From assembly GCF_900167945.1 (NCBI RefSeq), contig NZ_FUZA01000002.1:1116001-1180000 (forward strand): a stretch of 64,000 bases of DNA. Direction: 5' to 3'. The notes under the pieces were generated by a model. It was given only the letters and a program-made list of their open reading frames with translations, was not told where the DNA came from and made no database searches. Positions 29,601 through 38,239 of this stretch are shown one piece after another; positions within the stretch are counted from its first letter, which is position 1, and each line of letters begins with the position of its first letter. The position numbers and the translations under genes are program-made. Source of the DNA: Dyadobacter psychrophilus. GTDB lineage: Bacteria > Bacteroidota > Bacteroidia > Cytophagales > Spirosomataceae.

Positions 29601-29689
29601 TGGAGCAGCACGAGGGCTACATTACTGCCGAATCAAGTCCTGGAAACGGCACTGTTTTCAACATATGGTTTCCTGTTTTGAACAAATAA
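26660..29689 (+). CDS. Cytoplasmic hybrid histidine kinase with two kinase cores around a receiver
   Basis: This 1009-residue protein has no signal peptide or clear membrane helix. In order it has a PAS-like sensor (about 20-160, EQWPQSLKTCVRIM), a GAF-like region (about 180-330), HisKA with His355 (NISHEFRTPLM), and a HATPase with NLLSNAFKYT, DTGVGIP and GTGIGLS. A receiver follows with Asp673 (VLSDIMMPEVDG), then a coiled coil. A second HisKA has His787 (SHDLQEPLRK), with a second HATPase (about 875-1005, NLISNSLKFS, DNGIGF, GTGIGLS). The doubled kinase core is uncommon; the second core is of the bacteriophytochrome/HisKA_3-like 'ASHDLQEP' type. It probably phosphorylates the receiver protein encoded 8 bases upstream. 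Confidence 0.92.
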   Translation: MVDNEIKKLEFLAGGGEMGERIRQYDWDSTNLGNPEQWPQSLKTCVRIMLSSKQPIWIGWGDQLIKLYNDAYIDIVRGKHPIALGQPASVVWKDIWKDIEPLLSRAMQKDEGTYVESQLLIMERSGFPEETYYTFSYTPVLGADGLPSGIICYNTADTDRIINERALKTMQQLDTVAHKKTEEEVYAQATKALSSNTRDFPFSLVYKIKHDGTNAEIVSCSGFTNKPADGKVDLNSGGAVGSGILRAIHENRIIESDMDGQWPEVPQGAWDIPPRVFVDIPIKSANRQFPLAVLTVGLNPYRKFDDAYRNFIQVIADQIALGVNNALAYEEERKRAEALEALDKAKTLFFTNISHEFRTPLMLILGPLEALLNKPDIALTAEERQNIEVTHRNALRLLKLVNSLLDFSRIESGRHLANFVLTDLATYTRNLSANFRSVIEKADLQLHVNTADHIPPVYLDRQMWEKVVFNLLSNAFKYTLEGAITVDLSTHNENAVLTVRDTGVGIPESELPHMFERFHRVQNTAGRTYEGTGIGLSLIKELIQLHQGTIQVESVEGKGSCFTVSIPLGKGHLPVTQIFEDDASLEIAGSNVFLQEAAALVGKQAFLQNRTDGERSIVPDDANELVLIVDDNADMRQHIQSLIATKYRTITATNGLDALDKIGRYKPTLVLSDIMMPEVDGIELLKRVKANPETAQVPVILVTARAGEDSKIEGYDIGADDYLVKPFSANEMLARIKAQVKMHNARKKIFEDQKLFTEELEQKVQQRTQDLVKANKELESFNYVASHDLQEPLRKIQTFIHLIHKNRQDEKATQVYYDKISSSAQRMSDLIQSVLTYSRLAKTGEDYSAVDLNKIVQDIEIDFELLIAEKQAVIKTINLPVMQANAFQINQLFSNLISNSLKFSTESPEIRISSQIVKGDKVVAPTFVNPGQQFYHITFSDNGIGFEQEFSEKIFSLFQRLHGKHEYSGTGIGLSIVKKIVEQHEGYITAESSPGNGTVFNIWFPVLNK

Positions 29690-29706
29690 AAATGAAGTAG
29701 GAAAGC

Positions 29707-29743
29707 AAAAAAACGCCTTCCGAGCAAGGGAAGGCGTTTTTTT
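29707..29743. terminator. Strong bidirectional rho-independent terminator
   Basis: A perfect inverted repeat, AAAAAAACGCCTTCC (29707-29721) and GGAAGGCGTTTTTTT (29729-29743), flanks a 7-base loop. The A/T tails serve both strands. It sits 18 bases after the kinase stop and 25 bases beyond the end of the convergent ScyD-like gene, so it can end transcription from both sides. Confidence 0.9.
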
Positions 29744-29767
29744 GATGAGCTAGCTTACCGGCGAATG

Positions 29768-30784
29768 TTAGTAAGTGAGCTTATACACCTTGCTGGTTCC
29801 AAGCGAAACCACGTAGTAAGTGTTGGTGTAAACTTTCTCAATGTCGGTCGGCATGATCAAGCCGGCTAGTGCTACGCCTCCGTCTTCATTGGAAACAGTT
29901 CCTGTTCCAGGTACGAATTCGAAACCAGCTGAAAAGTCAGCGAAATGCAGGACAAGCGGTTTATTGCTATCAGTCAGCACCACATCCACCAATGTTGTAA
30001 AGCCCTTTTTGTAATCAGACACTGAGCCGGATTGATCCACGGTTTTTATTTCAGCCAGACCATTATTAAACGGAAAGCCCGTTAAAGAAGTAACAAAGAA
30101 CTTGTTGCCGTCCCAAGCAATGCCCGTCGGAACGAAGTCCACAGTTGGTCCGCCCACCGGTTTTTTAGGATTGTCAAAATCTTCGAAAGTAGCAAATTTG
30201 CTTATAGATCCATCGTTTTTTCTGCGAATGATCATGTTACCAGCAGCGTCTGTGATGAAAAGGTCACCGCCAGGTCCCCAGGTCAGGTTGTATAAGTTTG
30301 ACTCGGCAGTAGAATCAGGAAGCTGGCTTTTTACATAAGAGCCTAAGTCTTCAAAAGGAAGATCAGCCGCCTTCAATGGTGCATCGCCTGGGTTCCATGA
30401 CGAAACATTTGCTTTGTAAAGCCTGCCTTCAACGCCGTGCAGAATGTAAAGCATTCCATCTTTATACAAAAGGTGCGTTAAGCCGCTAGGCATTTTTTCG
30501 GGGCTGGTCCGTGACAAGAACCCGGTAATGGCGGGATATACCGTGCCATCCGGCCCAAGCATAGAAACCCTTCCGTCATATTTGTCAATAGAGTCCGCCG
30601 CGGTGCCCTGTTCAGTCACCCAAAGTCTGTTATTGTCGCCTTTGGTAATGGCAATCGGGGCAATCAGGTCGCCTTTGGAAAATTCTGCGGAACTGAATTC
30701 AACGGGATCGGCTGCGTGGTCCGTACAGCTGAGCGCAGAAGCGAAAAGGAAAAAGGAAAGTCCAAGTAGACGAATAGTCTTCAT
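29768..30784 (-). CDS. ScyD/ScyE-like lipoprotein (beta-propeller)
   Basis: The start I choose is the ATG at 30784, giving a lipoprotein signal (MKTIRLLGLSFFLFASALSC) with the lipobox cysteine at residue 20. The mature part has repeated short propeller-like blades (LWVTEQGTAADSIDKYDGRV, LYILHGVEGRLYKAN, LTWGPGGDLFITDAAGN, GIAWDGNKFFVTS). These fit the ScyD/ScyE family, named from the cyanobacterial scytonemin cluster but widespread as secreted proteins of unknown activity. No scytonemin genes occur nearby, so that role is not claimed. The gene stands alone on the minus strand, divergent from the sigma factor gene. Confidence 0.8.
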   Translation of the reverse strand: MKTIRLLGLSFFLFASALSCTDHAADPVEFSSAEFSKGDLIAPIAITKGDNNRLWVTEQGTAADSIDKYDGRVSMLGPDGTVYPAITGFLSRTSPEKMPSGLTHLLYKDGMLYILHGVEGRLYKANVSSWNPGDAPLKAADLPFEDLGSYVKSQLPDSTAESNLYNLTWGPGGDLFITDAAGNMIIRRKNDGSISKFATFEDFDNPKKPVGGPTVDFVPTGIAWDGNKFFVTSLTGFPFNNGLAEIKTVDQSGSVSDYKKGFTTLVDVVLTDSNKPLVLHFADFSAGFEFVPGTGTVSNEDGGVALAGLIMPTDIEKVYTNTYYVVSLGTSKVYKLTY

Positions 30785-31006
30785 AAGCATCAGGTTTGAG
30801 AATTGTGAGTAAAATAACACGCAGCAATATTACTAAAACAAGCTGCAAACGGACTATTCCAATGTTGTCTTCTTATTAAGTGGTATTTGATGCTACTTTA
30901 TTTTACATCATAAAACCAGTTGTCTCACCTGCATTTGCAGTAATAAAAGGTTGGATTATACTTAATAAAGAAATTAGGTATTGTTGCCTTCGTTTCTTGC
31001 TGACCA

Positions 31007-31582
31007 ATGGAAAATGATGCGCTTCTCTGGCAAAAATTTAAAAATGGCGACCGCGCTGTTTTTGAATCCATGATCAGGGCACATTACCGCACATTATTTG
31101 ACTATGGAAAAAAGCTGCTGGCGGATCATGAAGCGCTCACAGACTGCATACACGACGTTTTTACCACTCTTTGGGACAGGCGGGAATTTCTGGGAACTAC
31201 GGATCAGATAAAACCTTATTTGCTGAAAAGCCTGCGCAACCGCATTTTTAAGGAAAAGCAACGCACGAATGTATTCATTTCACTCGGTGACGATGACGCG
31301 CTTTTTTTGAATGAGGAAGACATCGAATCCCGGATCATTTCGTCCGAGCATACGGCTGAAACGAAGAAGCAGATCGGTTATGTGCTGCATACCTTGACAC
31401 CCCGGCAGCAGGAGATTATTTATCTCAAATTTTACGAAAACCTCACAAATGATCAGATCGCAACGGTGCTCGGGATAACGCGTCCGGCTGTTGCCAATTT
31501 GCTGCACATCACCCTCAAACTCTTCCGTGAAAAGTGGGAAACGCTTCTGCATGCCATTCTTTTGTTTTTTATATCAATCTGA
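31007..31582 (+). CDS. ECF sigma factor of the Bacteroidota FecI/SusC-locus type
   Basis: This 191-residue sigma-70 protein has region 2 at about 20-90 (LADHEALTDCIHDVFTTLWD) and region 4 at about 120-175 (LTPRQQEIIYLKFYENLTND, then ATVLGITRPAVANLLHI). It is followed by FecR, SusC and SusD genes on the same strand. That is the common Bacteroidota arrangement in which the anti-sigma FecR senses loading of the outer-membrane receptor and frees the sigma factor. It would then drive expression of the SusC/SusD genes. The gap to the FecR start is 118 bases and contains a hairpin (31676-31695). Confidence 0.9.
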   Translation: MENDALLWQKFKNGDRAVFESMIRAHYRTLFDYGKKLLADHEALTDCIHDVFTTLWDRREFLGTTDQIKPYLLKSLRNRIFKEKQRTNVFISLGDDDALFLNEEDIESRIISSEHTAETKKQIGYVLHTLTPRQQEIIYLKFYENLTNDQIATVLGITRPAVANLLHITLKLFREKWETLLHAILLFFISI

Positions 31583-31675
31583 TTTTCAATTTGTTACTTT
31601 TATTCGAGATTATTTTTTAAAAATATTTCAATTTTTTCCATGATTTTTCTTTGACTTCCTGACTATCTCATTGTA

Positions 31676-31695
31676 AGCGCCACAATTATGGTGCT
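31676..31695 (+). other. Short hairpin directly before the FecR start codon
   Basis: AGCGCCA (31676-31682) pairs with TGGTGCT (31689-31695), including one G-T pair, around the loop CAATTA. It ends 5 bases before the FecR ATG at 31701, where a ribosome would bind, so it could limit translation of the anti-sigma factor. The sequence is direct; the effect is inferred. Confidence 0.4.
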
Positions 31696-31700
31696 TTATT

Positions 31701-32783
31701 ATGATATATTATGACAAATACAATCTGGAAGATTTCCTCCTGGACGAAAATTTCAGACTTTGGGTAATTCACAACGATCGAAAGGCCGGTGATTTCTGGA
31801 CGGAAATCGAAGGACAGTATCCGGACAAAAAGATCATTATGCAACAGGCGCGCGAGCTGTTGCTGACCTGGAACCAAACCCATTCCGAACTTTCCGAAGA
31901 TGACCTGGAAAAACAGGTGAACCGGATCCTGACCAGCACCGAAAGACAGGTTATCAAGCCATTTTCACACAAATTCACGCGGACCTGGATATCGGTGGCC
32001 GCTTCTGCGCTGCTGATAATGGGCGTAGGATGGGGAATTTCGCATAAGATGCAGCAGGAAAAACCGGCGCCTGATTACCAGCAATATGTGTCACAAGTGC
32101 CGGTCCCTATGAAGGAGATCGTTAACAAAACCAGTCAGAAAATGTCTGTCAACCTGCCCGACGGCAGCGTAGTGGCACTTTCTCCCGCAAGCCGGATCAG
32201 TTATGCGGAGGCATTCATCCATGACAAAAAGAGAGAGGTTTATTTATCCGGTGAAGCGTTTTTTGACGTAGAAAAAGATGCGCTCAACCCGTTTTTTGTT
32301 TATGCACACGGACTTGTTACGCGCGTTGTCGGAACCAGCTTTCTGGTGAAAACCACAGAATCAAACGTGGAAGTGCTTGTCCGGAGCGGAAGGGTTTCAG
32401 TCCTGGCCATGAAGGACATTGATAATCAGAACAACCGGAACACCGAACTGCTGCTGACGCCGAACCAGCAGGCGATTTTTTCAACCAAAGATAACCTGCT
32501 TTCCAAATCCATATCCAGCATGCCGCTTGAACTCATCAAGCCCGAAACCCAATCCGGATTTGTATTTATGGATCAGCCCATTCATAAAGTATTTGCCACG
32601 CTCGAAAAGGTCTACGGCATTCCCATTGTGTACGACAGCACGGTCATGGAGAAATGTTCGCTGCATGTTGAGCTGAGCAATGAGCCTTTTTTTACGAAGC
32701 TTGACATTATCAGCCAGACCATCGGGGCGAGCTATCGCGTGAGCGACGGGCAAGTGATCGTTTCGAGCGAAGGCTGTGATTAA
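31701..32783 (+). CDS. FecR-type anti-sigma factor
   Basis: This 360-residue protein has a cytoplasmic N-terminus (DKYNLEDFLLDENFRLWV), one transmembrane helix at about 93-110 (WISVAASALLIMGVGWGI) and a periplasmic FecR domain from about 140 (SVNLPDGSVVALSPASRISY, VYLSGEAFFDVEKDALNPFF, ARVVGTSFLVKT-like core). A DUF4974 domain closes the protein (FMDQPIHKVFATLEKVYGIP). It passes the outer-membrane signal from the SusC receptor to the sigma factor. It lies 38 bases before SusC. Confidence 0.9.
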   Translation: MIYYDKYNLEDFLLDENFRLWVIHNDRKAGDFWTEIEGQYPDKKIIMQQARELLLTWNQTHSELSEDDLEKQVNRILTSTERQVIKPFSHKFTRTWISVAASALLIMGVGWGISHKMQQEKPAPDYQQYVSQVPVPMKEIVNKTSQKMSVNLPDGSVVALSPASRISYAEAFIHDKKREVYLSGEAFFDVEKDALNPFFVYAHGLVTRVVGTSFLVKTTESNVEVLVRSGRVSVLAMKDIDNQNNRNTELLLTPNQQAIFSTKDNLLSKSISSMPLELIKPETQSGFVFMDQPIHKVFATLEKVYGIPIVYDSTVMEKCSLHVELSNEPFFTKLDIISQTIGASYRVSDGQVIVSSEGCD

Positions 32784-32821
32784 AAAATTGCTATTCCTAA
32801 CCCAAAAACCAATGTAATGTT

Positions 32822-35800
32822 ATGAAGAAAAATAGTATACCATTAAAATTTCTGGTAACTGTGATTAAAGTTACATGCATCCCATTTCTTGTGTCGCTGA
32901 TTTTTACCGGCCTCTCGTTTGCGAACGACGGACTGGCGCAGGAACTGCTGAACCGGGAGGTCAGTATCCAGGCCAATCAGCAGGAATTGAAGAGTGTTTT
33001 GGCCAGCATTGAGAAGTCTGCAAAAGTGAAATTCTCGTACGTTCCGTCCCTGATCAGAAATCAGAAAGTGACCCTTAATGCGAACAACCAGACATTAAGC
33101 ATGGTGTTGAAAGAGCTGCTGGTGCCCTTACAGATCCGGTTCTCGGTTTCAGGTGAATACATTATACTGAATAAAAAGCAGGAAGACAGGCCCGACGCAA
33201 CCAAAGAACAGGGCATGCTGATCCCGCTTCCCTACCTGCACCCGGTTGACATCACGATCAAAGGCCAGGTGCTGGCGAGTGATAGCAAAGAGCCTCTTCC
33301 AGGCGTGAGTGTGGTTGTAAAAGGTACGCAGCAGGGGGCGATCACAGGTGGTGACGGCTCCTACACGCTGGTTGTTCCCGACGAGAGGTCCGTTTTGGTT
33401 TTCAGCTTCGTCGGTTACGTATCTCAGGAAATCCAGGTGGCTAACCGGTCGGCTGTAAACGTAACACTGGAAGCCGACATTAAGGCGCTCAGCGAAGTGG
33501 TTGTAACAGGTTACACCACGCAGTCCAGAAGGGATATTACCGGTTCTGTAAGTGTGATCGATGCCGATAAGCTGCTGTCTGTTCCGGCGACCAACCTCGC
33601 GCAACAATTACAGGGACGCGCTGCGGGAGTTACCGTGGGAACAGACAACACGCCAGGCGGCGGCGTAGCTGTTCGCGTGCGTGGCTATGGCACATTGGGA
33701 AACAATGATCCTTTATATGTAATCGACGGCGTGCCTACCAAAGGAAGCCTGAACACGATCAACCAGAATGACATCGAATCCATTCAGATTTTAAAGGATG
33801 CTTCCTCTGCTTCCATTTACGGCTCGCGCGCTGCGAACGGCGTGGTGATCATCACAACCAAAAGGGGAAAAAATGGTGTTCCGAAGTTTACATTTGACGC
33901 TTACTACGGCGTGCAGCGGCTCGCCAAAACGATGGATTTGCTTAATACGGCCGAGTATGGCCAGTATCTTTGGCAAAGTAAAAAGAATGCAAATGTCGTA
34001 AACCCAACCACGGGAAATCCGGAACACGCACAATTCGGCCGCGGAGCCGAACCAGTGATTCCGGACTACATTATCCCGGACGGCGCTTCGGCAAGCGATC
34101 CGCGTGTGAACCCGGCCAATTACAGTTTCGACCGTTATACCGATCCGAATTTTGGCAAAACAAAATTCTCCATTACCAAAGCCAACAAGGAAGGAACGGA
34201 TTGGATGAATGAGGTTTTCGATCCCGCGCCGATCCAGAATTATCAGCTGGGTGTTTCGGGCGGTTCGGAAAAGAGCAGATACGCTTTTTCAACCAACTAT
34301 TTTAACCAACAGGGCATTCTGATCCATAATGGTTACAAACGATATTCTGTTCGGGCCAACACGGAGTTTACGATCAAGAAGCGGATACGGATTGGCGAAA
34401 ATTTGCAGGTTGCTTACGGCCAGCGCCAGGGAAATTATGGTAATAACAGCGAGACAAGCCAGGTGTCGAACACATATCGCGCCCAGCCCATCATTCCGGT
34501 TTACGACATTGGCGGAAACTTTGCGGGAACATTAGGAAGTAATTTGGGTAACGCCAATAACCCCGTCGGACAGTTGGTGAGAAACAAAAACAATGGTTAC
34601 AAAGACTTGCGGATCTTCGGTAACTCCTATGCCGAAGTGGACATTCTAAAAAATCTGACTGCCAAAACCAGCTTCGGGATCGATGCGACGGTGTCTGCCG
34701 GAACGTATTTTACACCCGTTGAAATTGAGCTGGCGCACGGAACAAATGTGAACAGTTTGAGTGAAAACAGAAGTTACAGCTACGCCTGGACCTGGACCAA
34801 CTCTTTGACCTACGACAAAACATTTGGCGATCATCATTTGAATGTTTTCGCAGGTCTGGAATCCATTGATTCTTACGGAAACTTTGTGAATGCTTACCGC
34901 CAGGGATTTTTTTCCAATGCCGAGGATTTGCGATACATTGATGCAGGTAACCCTTCAACATCCACCAACAGCGGTTATGCATCTTCTTCCTGGTCTTTAT
35001 TTTCCTATTTCGGCCGGATCGACTATGCGTTCCAAGACAAATATCTGTTGCAGGGAACGGTTCGCCGAGATGCATCTTCGCGGTTCCAGGCAGCCTCACG
35101 CTATGCAACATTTCCCGCAGCGAGCGTAGGCTGGCGCTTGTCCAAAGAAGCATTTTTATCCAATGTAAGCTTCATTACCGATCTTAAACTGAGAGCGGGA
35201 TGGGGCCAGACGGGAAATCAGGAGATCGGGGATTTTAATGCATATTCTACCTATCAGAGCAATCCAAACAGCAGCGGTTACGGAATTGGAGGTGCGCCTA
35301 TCGGCTATGTACAAGGTTTTGACCTGGCCAGATTTGGTAATCCCAATGCGAAATGGGAAACAACCACAACGGTTAATGTCGGTTTGGACGCCAATTTATT
35401 CAAAGGAAAATTTGACCTGAGCCTGGACGTTTTCGATCGCCAGACAAGGGATTTGCTTTATACAAAAGCATATGATCCCCGCCTTGGGGACGCTTCCATT
35501 CCCGCTCAAAACATTGCCTCATTGCAGAACAGGGGCGTTGACTTGGGTTTGAATTACAATGATGCCGTGATGGACGGGCAGCTGACTTACAGCATTGGTG
35601 TCAACTTTTCCACTTACCGGAACAAAATCCTCGCCCTTGACCCGCAAAACCCGAACGACTTTTTGCCTGGTTTCTCTCTGCGCACACCAGCCGTAACGCG
35701 CTCCATCGCAGGTCGTCCGATTTCGTCATTTTACGGTTACATTATTGACGGGATCCTGCAAAATGAAGAGCAGGTTGCCGCTCACGCAAAGTTTCCGGGT

Positions 35801-36436
35801 TATTATGATTCCAATATTTATATCAACGGCAAAAGAACCCAGGGAGTTGGCAAGTTCGATTACCGTGATATCAACAACGACGGTATCATTAATGCCAGCG
35901 ACCAGACTTACATCGGGAGCCCGCACCCCGATTTTACCTATGGGATCAATGCCAATGTGGCCTACAAAGGCTTCGACCTGACCATTTTTGCGCAAGGTGT
36001 GCAGGGCAATGATATTTTCAATCATGTGCGTTACTGGACTGACTTTGAGGTATTTCAGGGAAACCGCACGAAAAGGATGCTGTACGAATCCTGGCGGCCG
36101 GATAACCCAGACGCAAAGCTCCCGATCCTGGATGCCAACGATGCGCAAAGCGGTGAACCTTCCACTTATTTCGTGGAAAACGGCTCTTATCTGCGCTTTA
36201 AGAACATTCAGTTGGGATACACATTGCCCAAATCGCTTCTTAACAAGATCGGGACGGATCATTTGAAAGTGTACGTGCAGGCGCAAAACCTGTTCACATT
36301 CACCAAATATACGGGGCTCGATCCTGAGGTGAATCTGCGGAATTTCAACAGCGGCTCCGACCGGCAGATCGGTGTGGATGAAGGCGTTTATCCCACGCCG
36401 AAGTCAATTATCGTAGGTCTTAGTCTTGGATTTTAA
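32822..36436 (+). CDS. SusC/RagA-type TonB-dependent outer-membrane receptor with STN domain
   Basis: This 1204-residue protein has a signal peptide (about 1-38), then a Secretin/TonB short N-terminal domain (about 42-115, REVSIQANQQELKSVLASIE) typical of receptors that signal through FecR. A carboxypeptidase-regulatory-like domain follows at about 145-215 (VLASDSKEPLPGVSVVVKG, SFVGYVSQEI), then the SusC box leading into the plug (LQGRAAGVTV, VRVRGYGT, DPLYVIDGVP, ANGVVIITTKRG) and a large beta-barrel ending IIVGLSLGF. It imports oligosaccharides or other large ligands, with SusD as its lid. The STN domain supports control by the linked sigma/FecR pair. The ligand cannot be predicted from sequence. 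Confidence 0.95.
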   Translation: MKKNSIPLKFLVTVIKVTCIPFLVSLIFTGLSFANDGLAQELLNREVSIQANQQELKSVLASIEKSAKVKFSYVPSLIRNQKVTLNANNQTLSMVLKELLVPLQIRFSVSGEYIILNKKQEDRPDATKEQGMLIPLPYLHPVDITIKGQVLASDSKEPLPGVSVVVKGTQQGAITGGDGSYTLVVPDERSVLVFSFVGYVSQEIQVANRSAVNVTLEADIKALSEVVVTGYTTQSRRDITGSVSVIDADKLLSVPATNLAQQLQGRAAGVTVGTDNTPGGGVAVRVRGYGTLGNNDPLYVIDGVPTKGSLNTINQNDIESIQILKDASSASIYGSRAANGVVIITTKRGKNGVPKFTFDAYYGVQRLAKTMDLLNTAEYGQYLWQSKKNANVVNPTTGNPEHAQFGRGAEPVIPDYIIPDGASASDPRVNPANYSFDRYTDPNFGKTKFSITKANKEGTDWMNEVFDPAPIQNYQLGVSGGSEKSRYAFSTNYFNQQGILIHNGYKRYSVRANTEFTIKKRIRIGENLQVAYGQRQGNYGNNSETSQVSNTYRAQPIIPVYDIGGNFAGTLGSNLGNANNPVGQLVRNKNNGYKDLRIFGNSYAEVDILKNLTAKTSFGIDATVSAGTYFTPVEIELAHGTNVNSLSENRSYSYAWTWTNSLTYDKTFGDHHLNVFAGLESIDSYGNFVNAYRQGFFSNAEDLRYIDAGNPSTSTNSGYASSSWSLFSYFGRIDYAFQDKYLLQGTVRRDASSRFQAASRYATFPAASVGWRLSKEAFLSNVSFITDLKLRAGWGQTGNQEIGDFNAYSTYQSNPNSSGYGIGGAPIGYVQGFDLARFGNPNAKWETTTTVNVGLDANLFKGKFDLSLDVFDRQTRDLLYTKAYDPRLGDASIPAQNIASLQNRGVDLGLNYNDAVMDGQLTYSIGVNFSTYRNKILALDPQNPNDFLPGFSLRTPAVTRSIAGRPISSFYGYIIDGILQNEEQVAAHAKFPGYYDSNIYINGKRTQGVGKFDYRDINNDGIINASDQTYIGSPHPDFTYGINANVAYKGFDLTIFAQGVQGNDIFNHVRYWTDFEVFQGNRTKRMLYESWRPDNPDAKLPILDANDAQSGEPSTYFVENGSYLRFKNIQLGYTLPKSLLNKIGTDHLKVYVQAQNLFTFTKYTGLDPEVNLRNFNSGSDRQIGVDEGVYPTPKSIIVGLSLGF

Positions 36437-36447
36437 ATAGAACCGAC

Positions 36448-38166
36448 ATGAAAAAGATATTCATACTCATTACATTATTTATTGCATCTTCCTGCGGCGA
36501 CAGTTTTCTCGAAAAGAAGCCGTTGGGCCAGTATAGTCCTGAAATTATCAAAACAGCATCCGGCATCGAAGGCGCATTAACCGGCGCTTATGCATTGCTC
36601 GACGGCATTGGCACGAGCGGCGTAACAACCTGGCATGGAGCAGTTTCCAACTGGATTTTTGGAAGCGTAGTTTCTGATGATGCTTACAAAGGTTCTGACG
36701 CGGGCGACCAGCCTGAGCAGACTTTTATGGAACGCTACGTGTGGCTCACCACCAATACGCACATTTACGGCAAATGGCGGACATTATATGATGGAGTTGC
36801 CCGCGCCAACGATGTACTGAAAACATTGCCGGAAGTTACTGGCCTGGACGATGTGCGTAAATTGCAAATTCAGGCGGAGGCGCGGTTTCTGCGTGGACAT
36901 TATCATTTTGAAGCCAAAAAAATGTGGGGCAATATCTCCTACATTGATGAGCAGCTTTGGGATACGAGCGATCCGGCAAGTGTGCAAATCCCAAATACGG
37001 AAGATGCCTGGCCAAAAATTGAAGCTGATTTCCAGTTTGCCGCCGATAACCTGCCCGCAACTCAAACACAGCCTGGCCGGCCTACCAAATGGGCAGCGCT
37101 CGCTTACCTGGGTAAATGTCACATGTACCAGGGATTTCCAAAAGGACAGCCTAATGTGGCGCATTTGACGGCAGCCAAAGCCGCATTGATTCAGGTGGTT
37201 AACAGTGGAAAATATCGGTTGATGGATAACTTTCACGATAATTTCGCAGCTGAAACGCGTAACAACGCAGAATCTGTTTTCGAAATCCAGTATTCGGTAA
37301 CGGCAGCTGACGGCTCCGGTGGTAACCAGGGCGACGAGCTTACTTATATGTATCCCAATGGCCCCGGCGGTTGCTGCGGATTTTATCAGGGTTCGCAAAA
37401 TTTGGTGAATGCTTATAAAACGGATGCGAAAGGCTTGCCCATGATCCAGACATTCAATGACGAAGATGTGAAGAATGACGAAGGCCTGCTTTCATCTGCT
37501 CCGTTCGAGCCTTACACAGGCAGGCTCGATGCACGTCTGGACTGGACGGTTGGCCGTCGCGGCATTCCATACATTGACTGGGGCGTGCACCCGGGCCGTT
37601 TCTGGATCCGTGACCAGTCTTATGCAGGTCCTTATTCTTCCAAAAAACAAATTGTAAGCAAAGCGGAATCCGGCAAGACCGGAAACCCAAGACAAAGCAC
37701 AAATAACTATCGGTTAATGCGCTACGACCATGTAATTCTCTGGTTGGCAGAGTGCGAAGTAGAGTTGGGGAATCTGGAAAAAGCGAGAGAATATGTGAAC
37801 CTGATAAGGAAAAGGGCTGCAAATCCAGGTGGATTTGTGAAAACAGATGCCGGCAAACCCGCTGCTAATTATGTTGTAGGCGTATATAATGATCCCTGGA
37901 CCAGTGCTGCCACGGCACGCGAAGCCGTTCGTTTCGAAAACCGCCTCGAGTTTGCAATGGAAGGACATCGGTTCTTTGACCTGGTCAGGTGGGGGATTGC
38001 GGTGAATGTGCTGAACAAATATCTGGACAAAGAAAAAAATCTGCGAACCTACCTTAGCGGAGCCAAATTCGAAGAAAAGCACCAATATTATCCGATCCCG
38101 CAGCAGGCAATTGTTTACAGTACTAAAAATGGTCAGGCTACTTTACAGCAAAACCCTGGTTACTAA
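36448..38166 (+). CDS. SusD/RagB-type nutrient-binding outer-membrane lipoprotein
   Basis: This 572-residue protein begins with a lipoprotein signal (MKKIFILITLFIASSCGD) with the lipobox Cys near residue 16. The SusD hallmark FLEKKPLGQYSPE follows at once. TPR-like helices are visible (ARFLRGHYHFEAKKMWG, AALAYLGKCHMYQGF-type), and the C-terminal SusD domain has RFENRLEFAMEGHRFFDLVRWG and YYPIPQQAI. SusD proteins cap the SusC barrel and bind the substrate outside the cell. The gene follows susC by 11 bases. A stable hairpin (38175-38213) lies just after it. Confidence 0.95.
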   Translation: MKKIFILITLFIASSCGDSFLEKKPLGQYSPEIIKTASGIEGALTGAYALLDGIGTSGVTTWHGAVSNWIFGSVVSDDAYKGSDAGDQPEQTFMERYVWLTTNTHIYGKWRTLYDGVARANDVLKTLPEVTGLDDVRKLQIQAEARFLRGHYHFEAKKMWGNISYIDEQLWDTSDPASVQIPNTEDAWPKIEADFQFAADNLPATQTQPGRPTKWAALAYLGKCHMYQGFPKGQPNVAHLTAAKAALIQVVNSGKYRLMDNFHDNFAAETRNNAESVFEIQYSVTAADGSGGNQGDELTYMYPNGPGGCCGFYQGSQNLVNAYKTDAKGLPMIQTFNDEDVKNDEGLLSSAPFEPYTGRLDARLDWTVGRRGIPYIDWGVHPGRFWIRDQSYAGPYSSKKQIVSKAESGKTGNPRQSTNNYRLMRYDHVILWLAECEVELGNLEKAREYVNLIRKRAANPGGFVKTDAGKPAANYVVGVYNDPWTSAATAREAVRFENRLEFAMEGHRFFDLVRWGIAVNVLNKYLDKEKNLRTYLSGAKFEEKHQYYPIPQQAIVYSTKNGQATLQQNPGY

Positions 38167-38174
38167 CGTTATAT

Positions 38175-38213
38175 ACAGCAGAGAAGCGCTTTCAAATGCA
38201 GCTTCTCTGCTGT
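38175..38213 (+). other. 13-bp perfect stem-loop between susD and the DUF1553 gene
   Basis: ACAGCAGAGAAGC (38175-38187) and GCTTCTCTGCTGT (38201-38213) are exact reverse complements around a 13-base loop. No T-run follows, so it is not a standard intrinsic terminator. It may protect the upstream susCD mRNA or reduce read-through into the DUF1553 and DUF1501 genes. Confidence 0.7.
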
Positions 38214-38239
38214 GAATTAAGATTTAAAATGACCCATTA

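Noticed and set aside
29768..30784. Scytonemin biosynthesis gene
   Set aside because: The protein resembles ScyD/ScyE but no other scytonemin gene is nearby, and the family is widespread in non-producers.
30941..30956. CTGCATTTGCAG inverted repeat between the ScyD-like and sigma genes
   Set aside because: The repeat is short and could easily occur by chance; no promoter box is linked to it.
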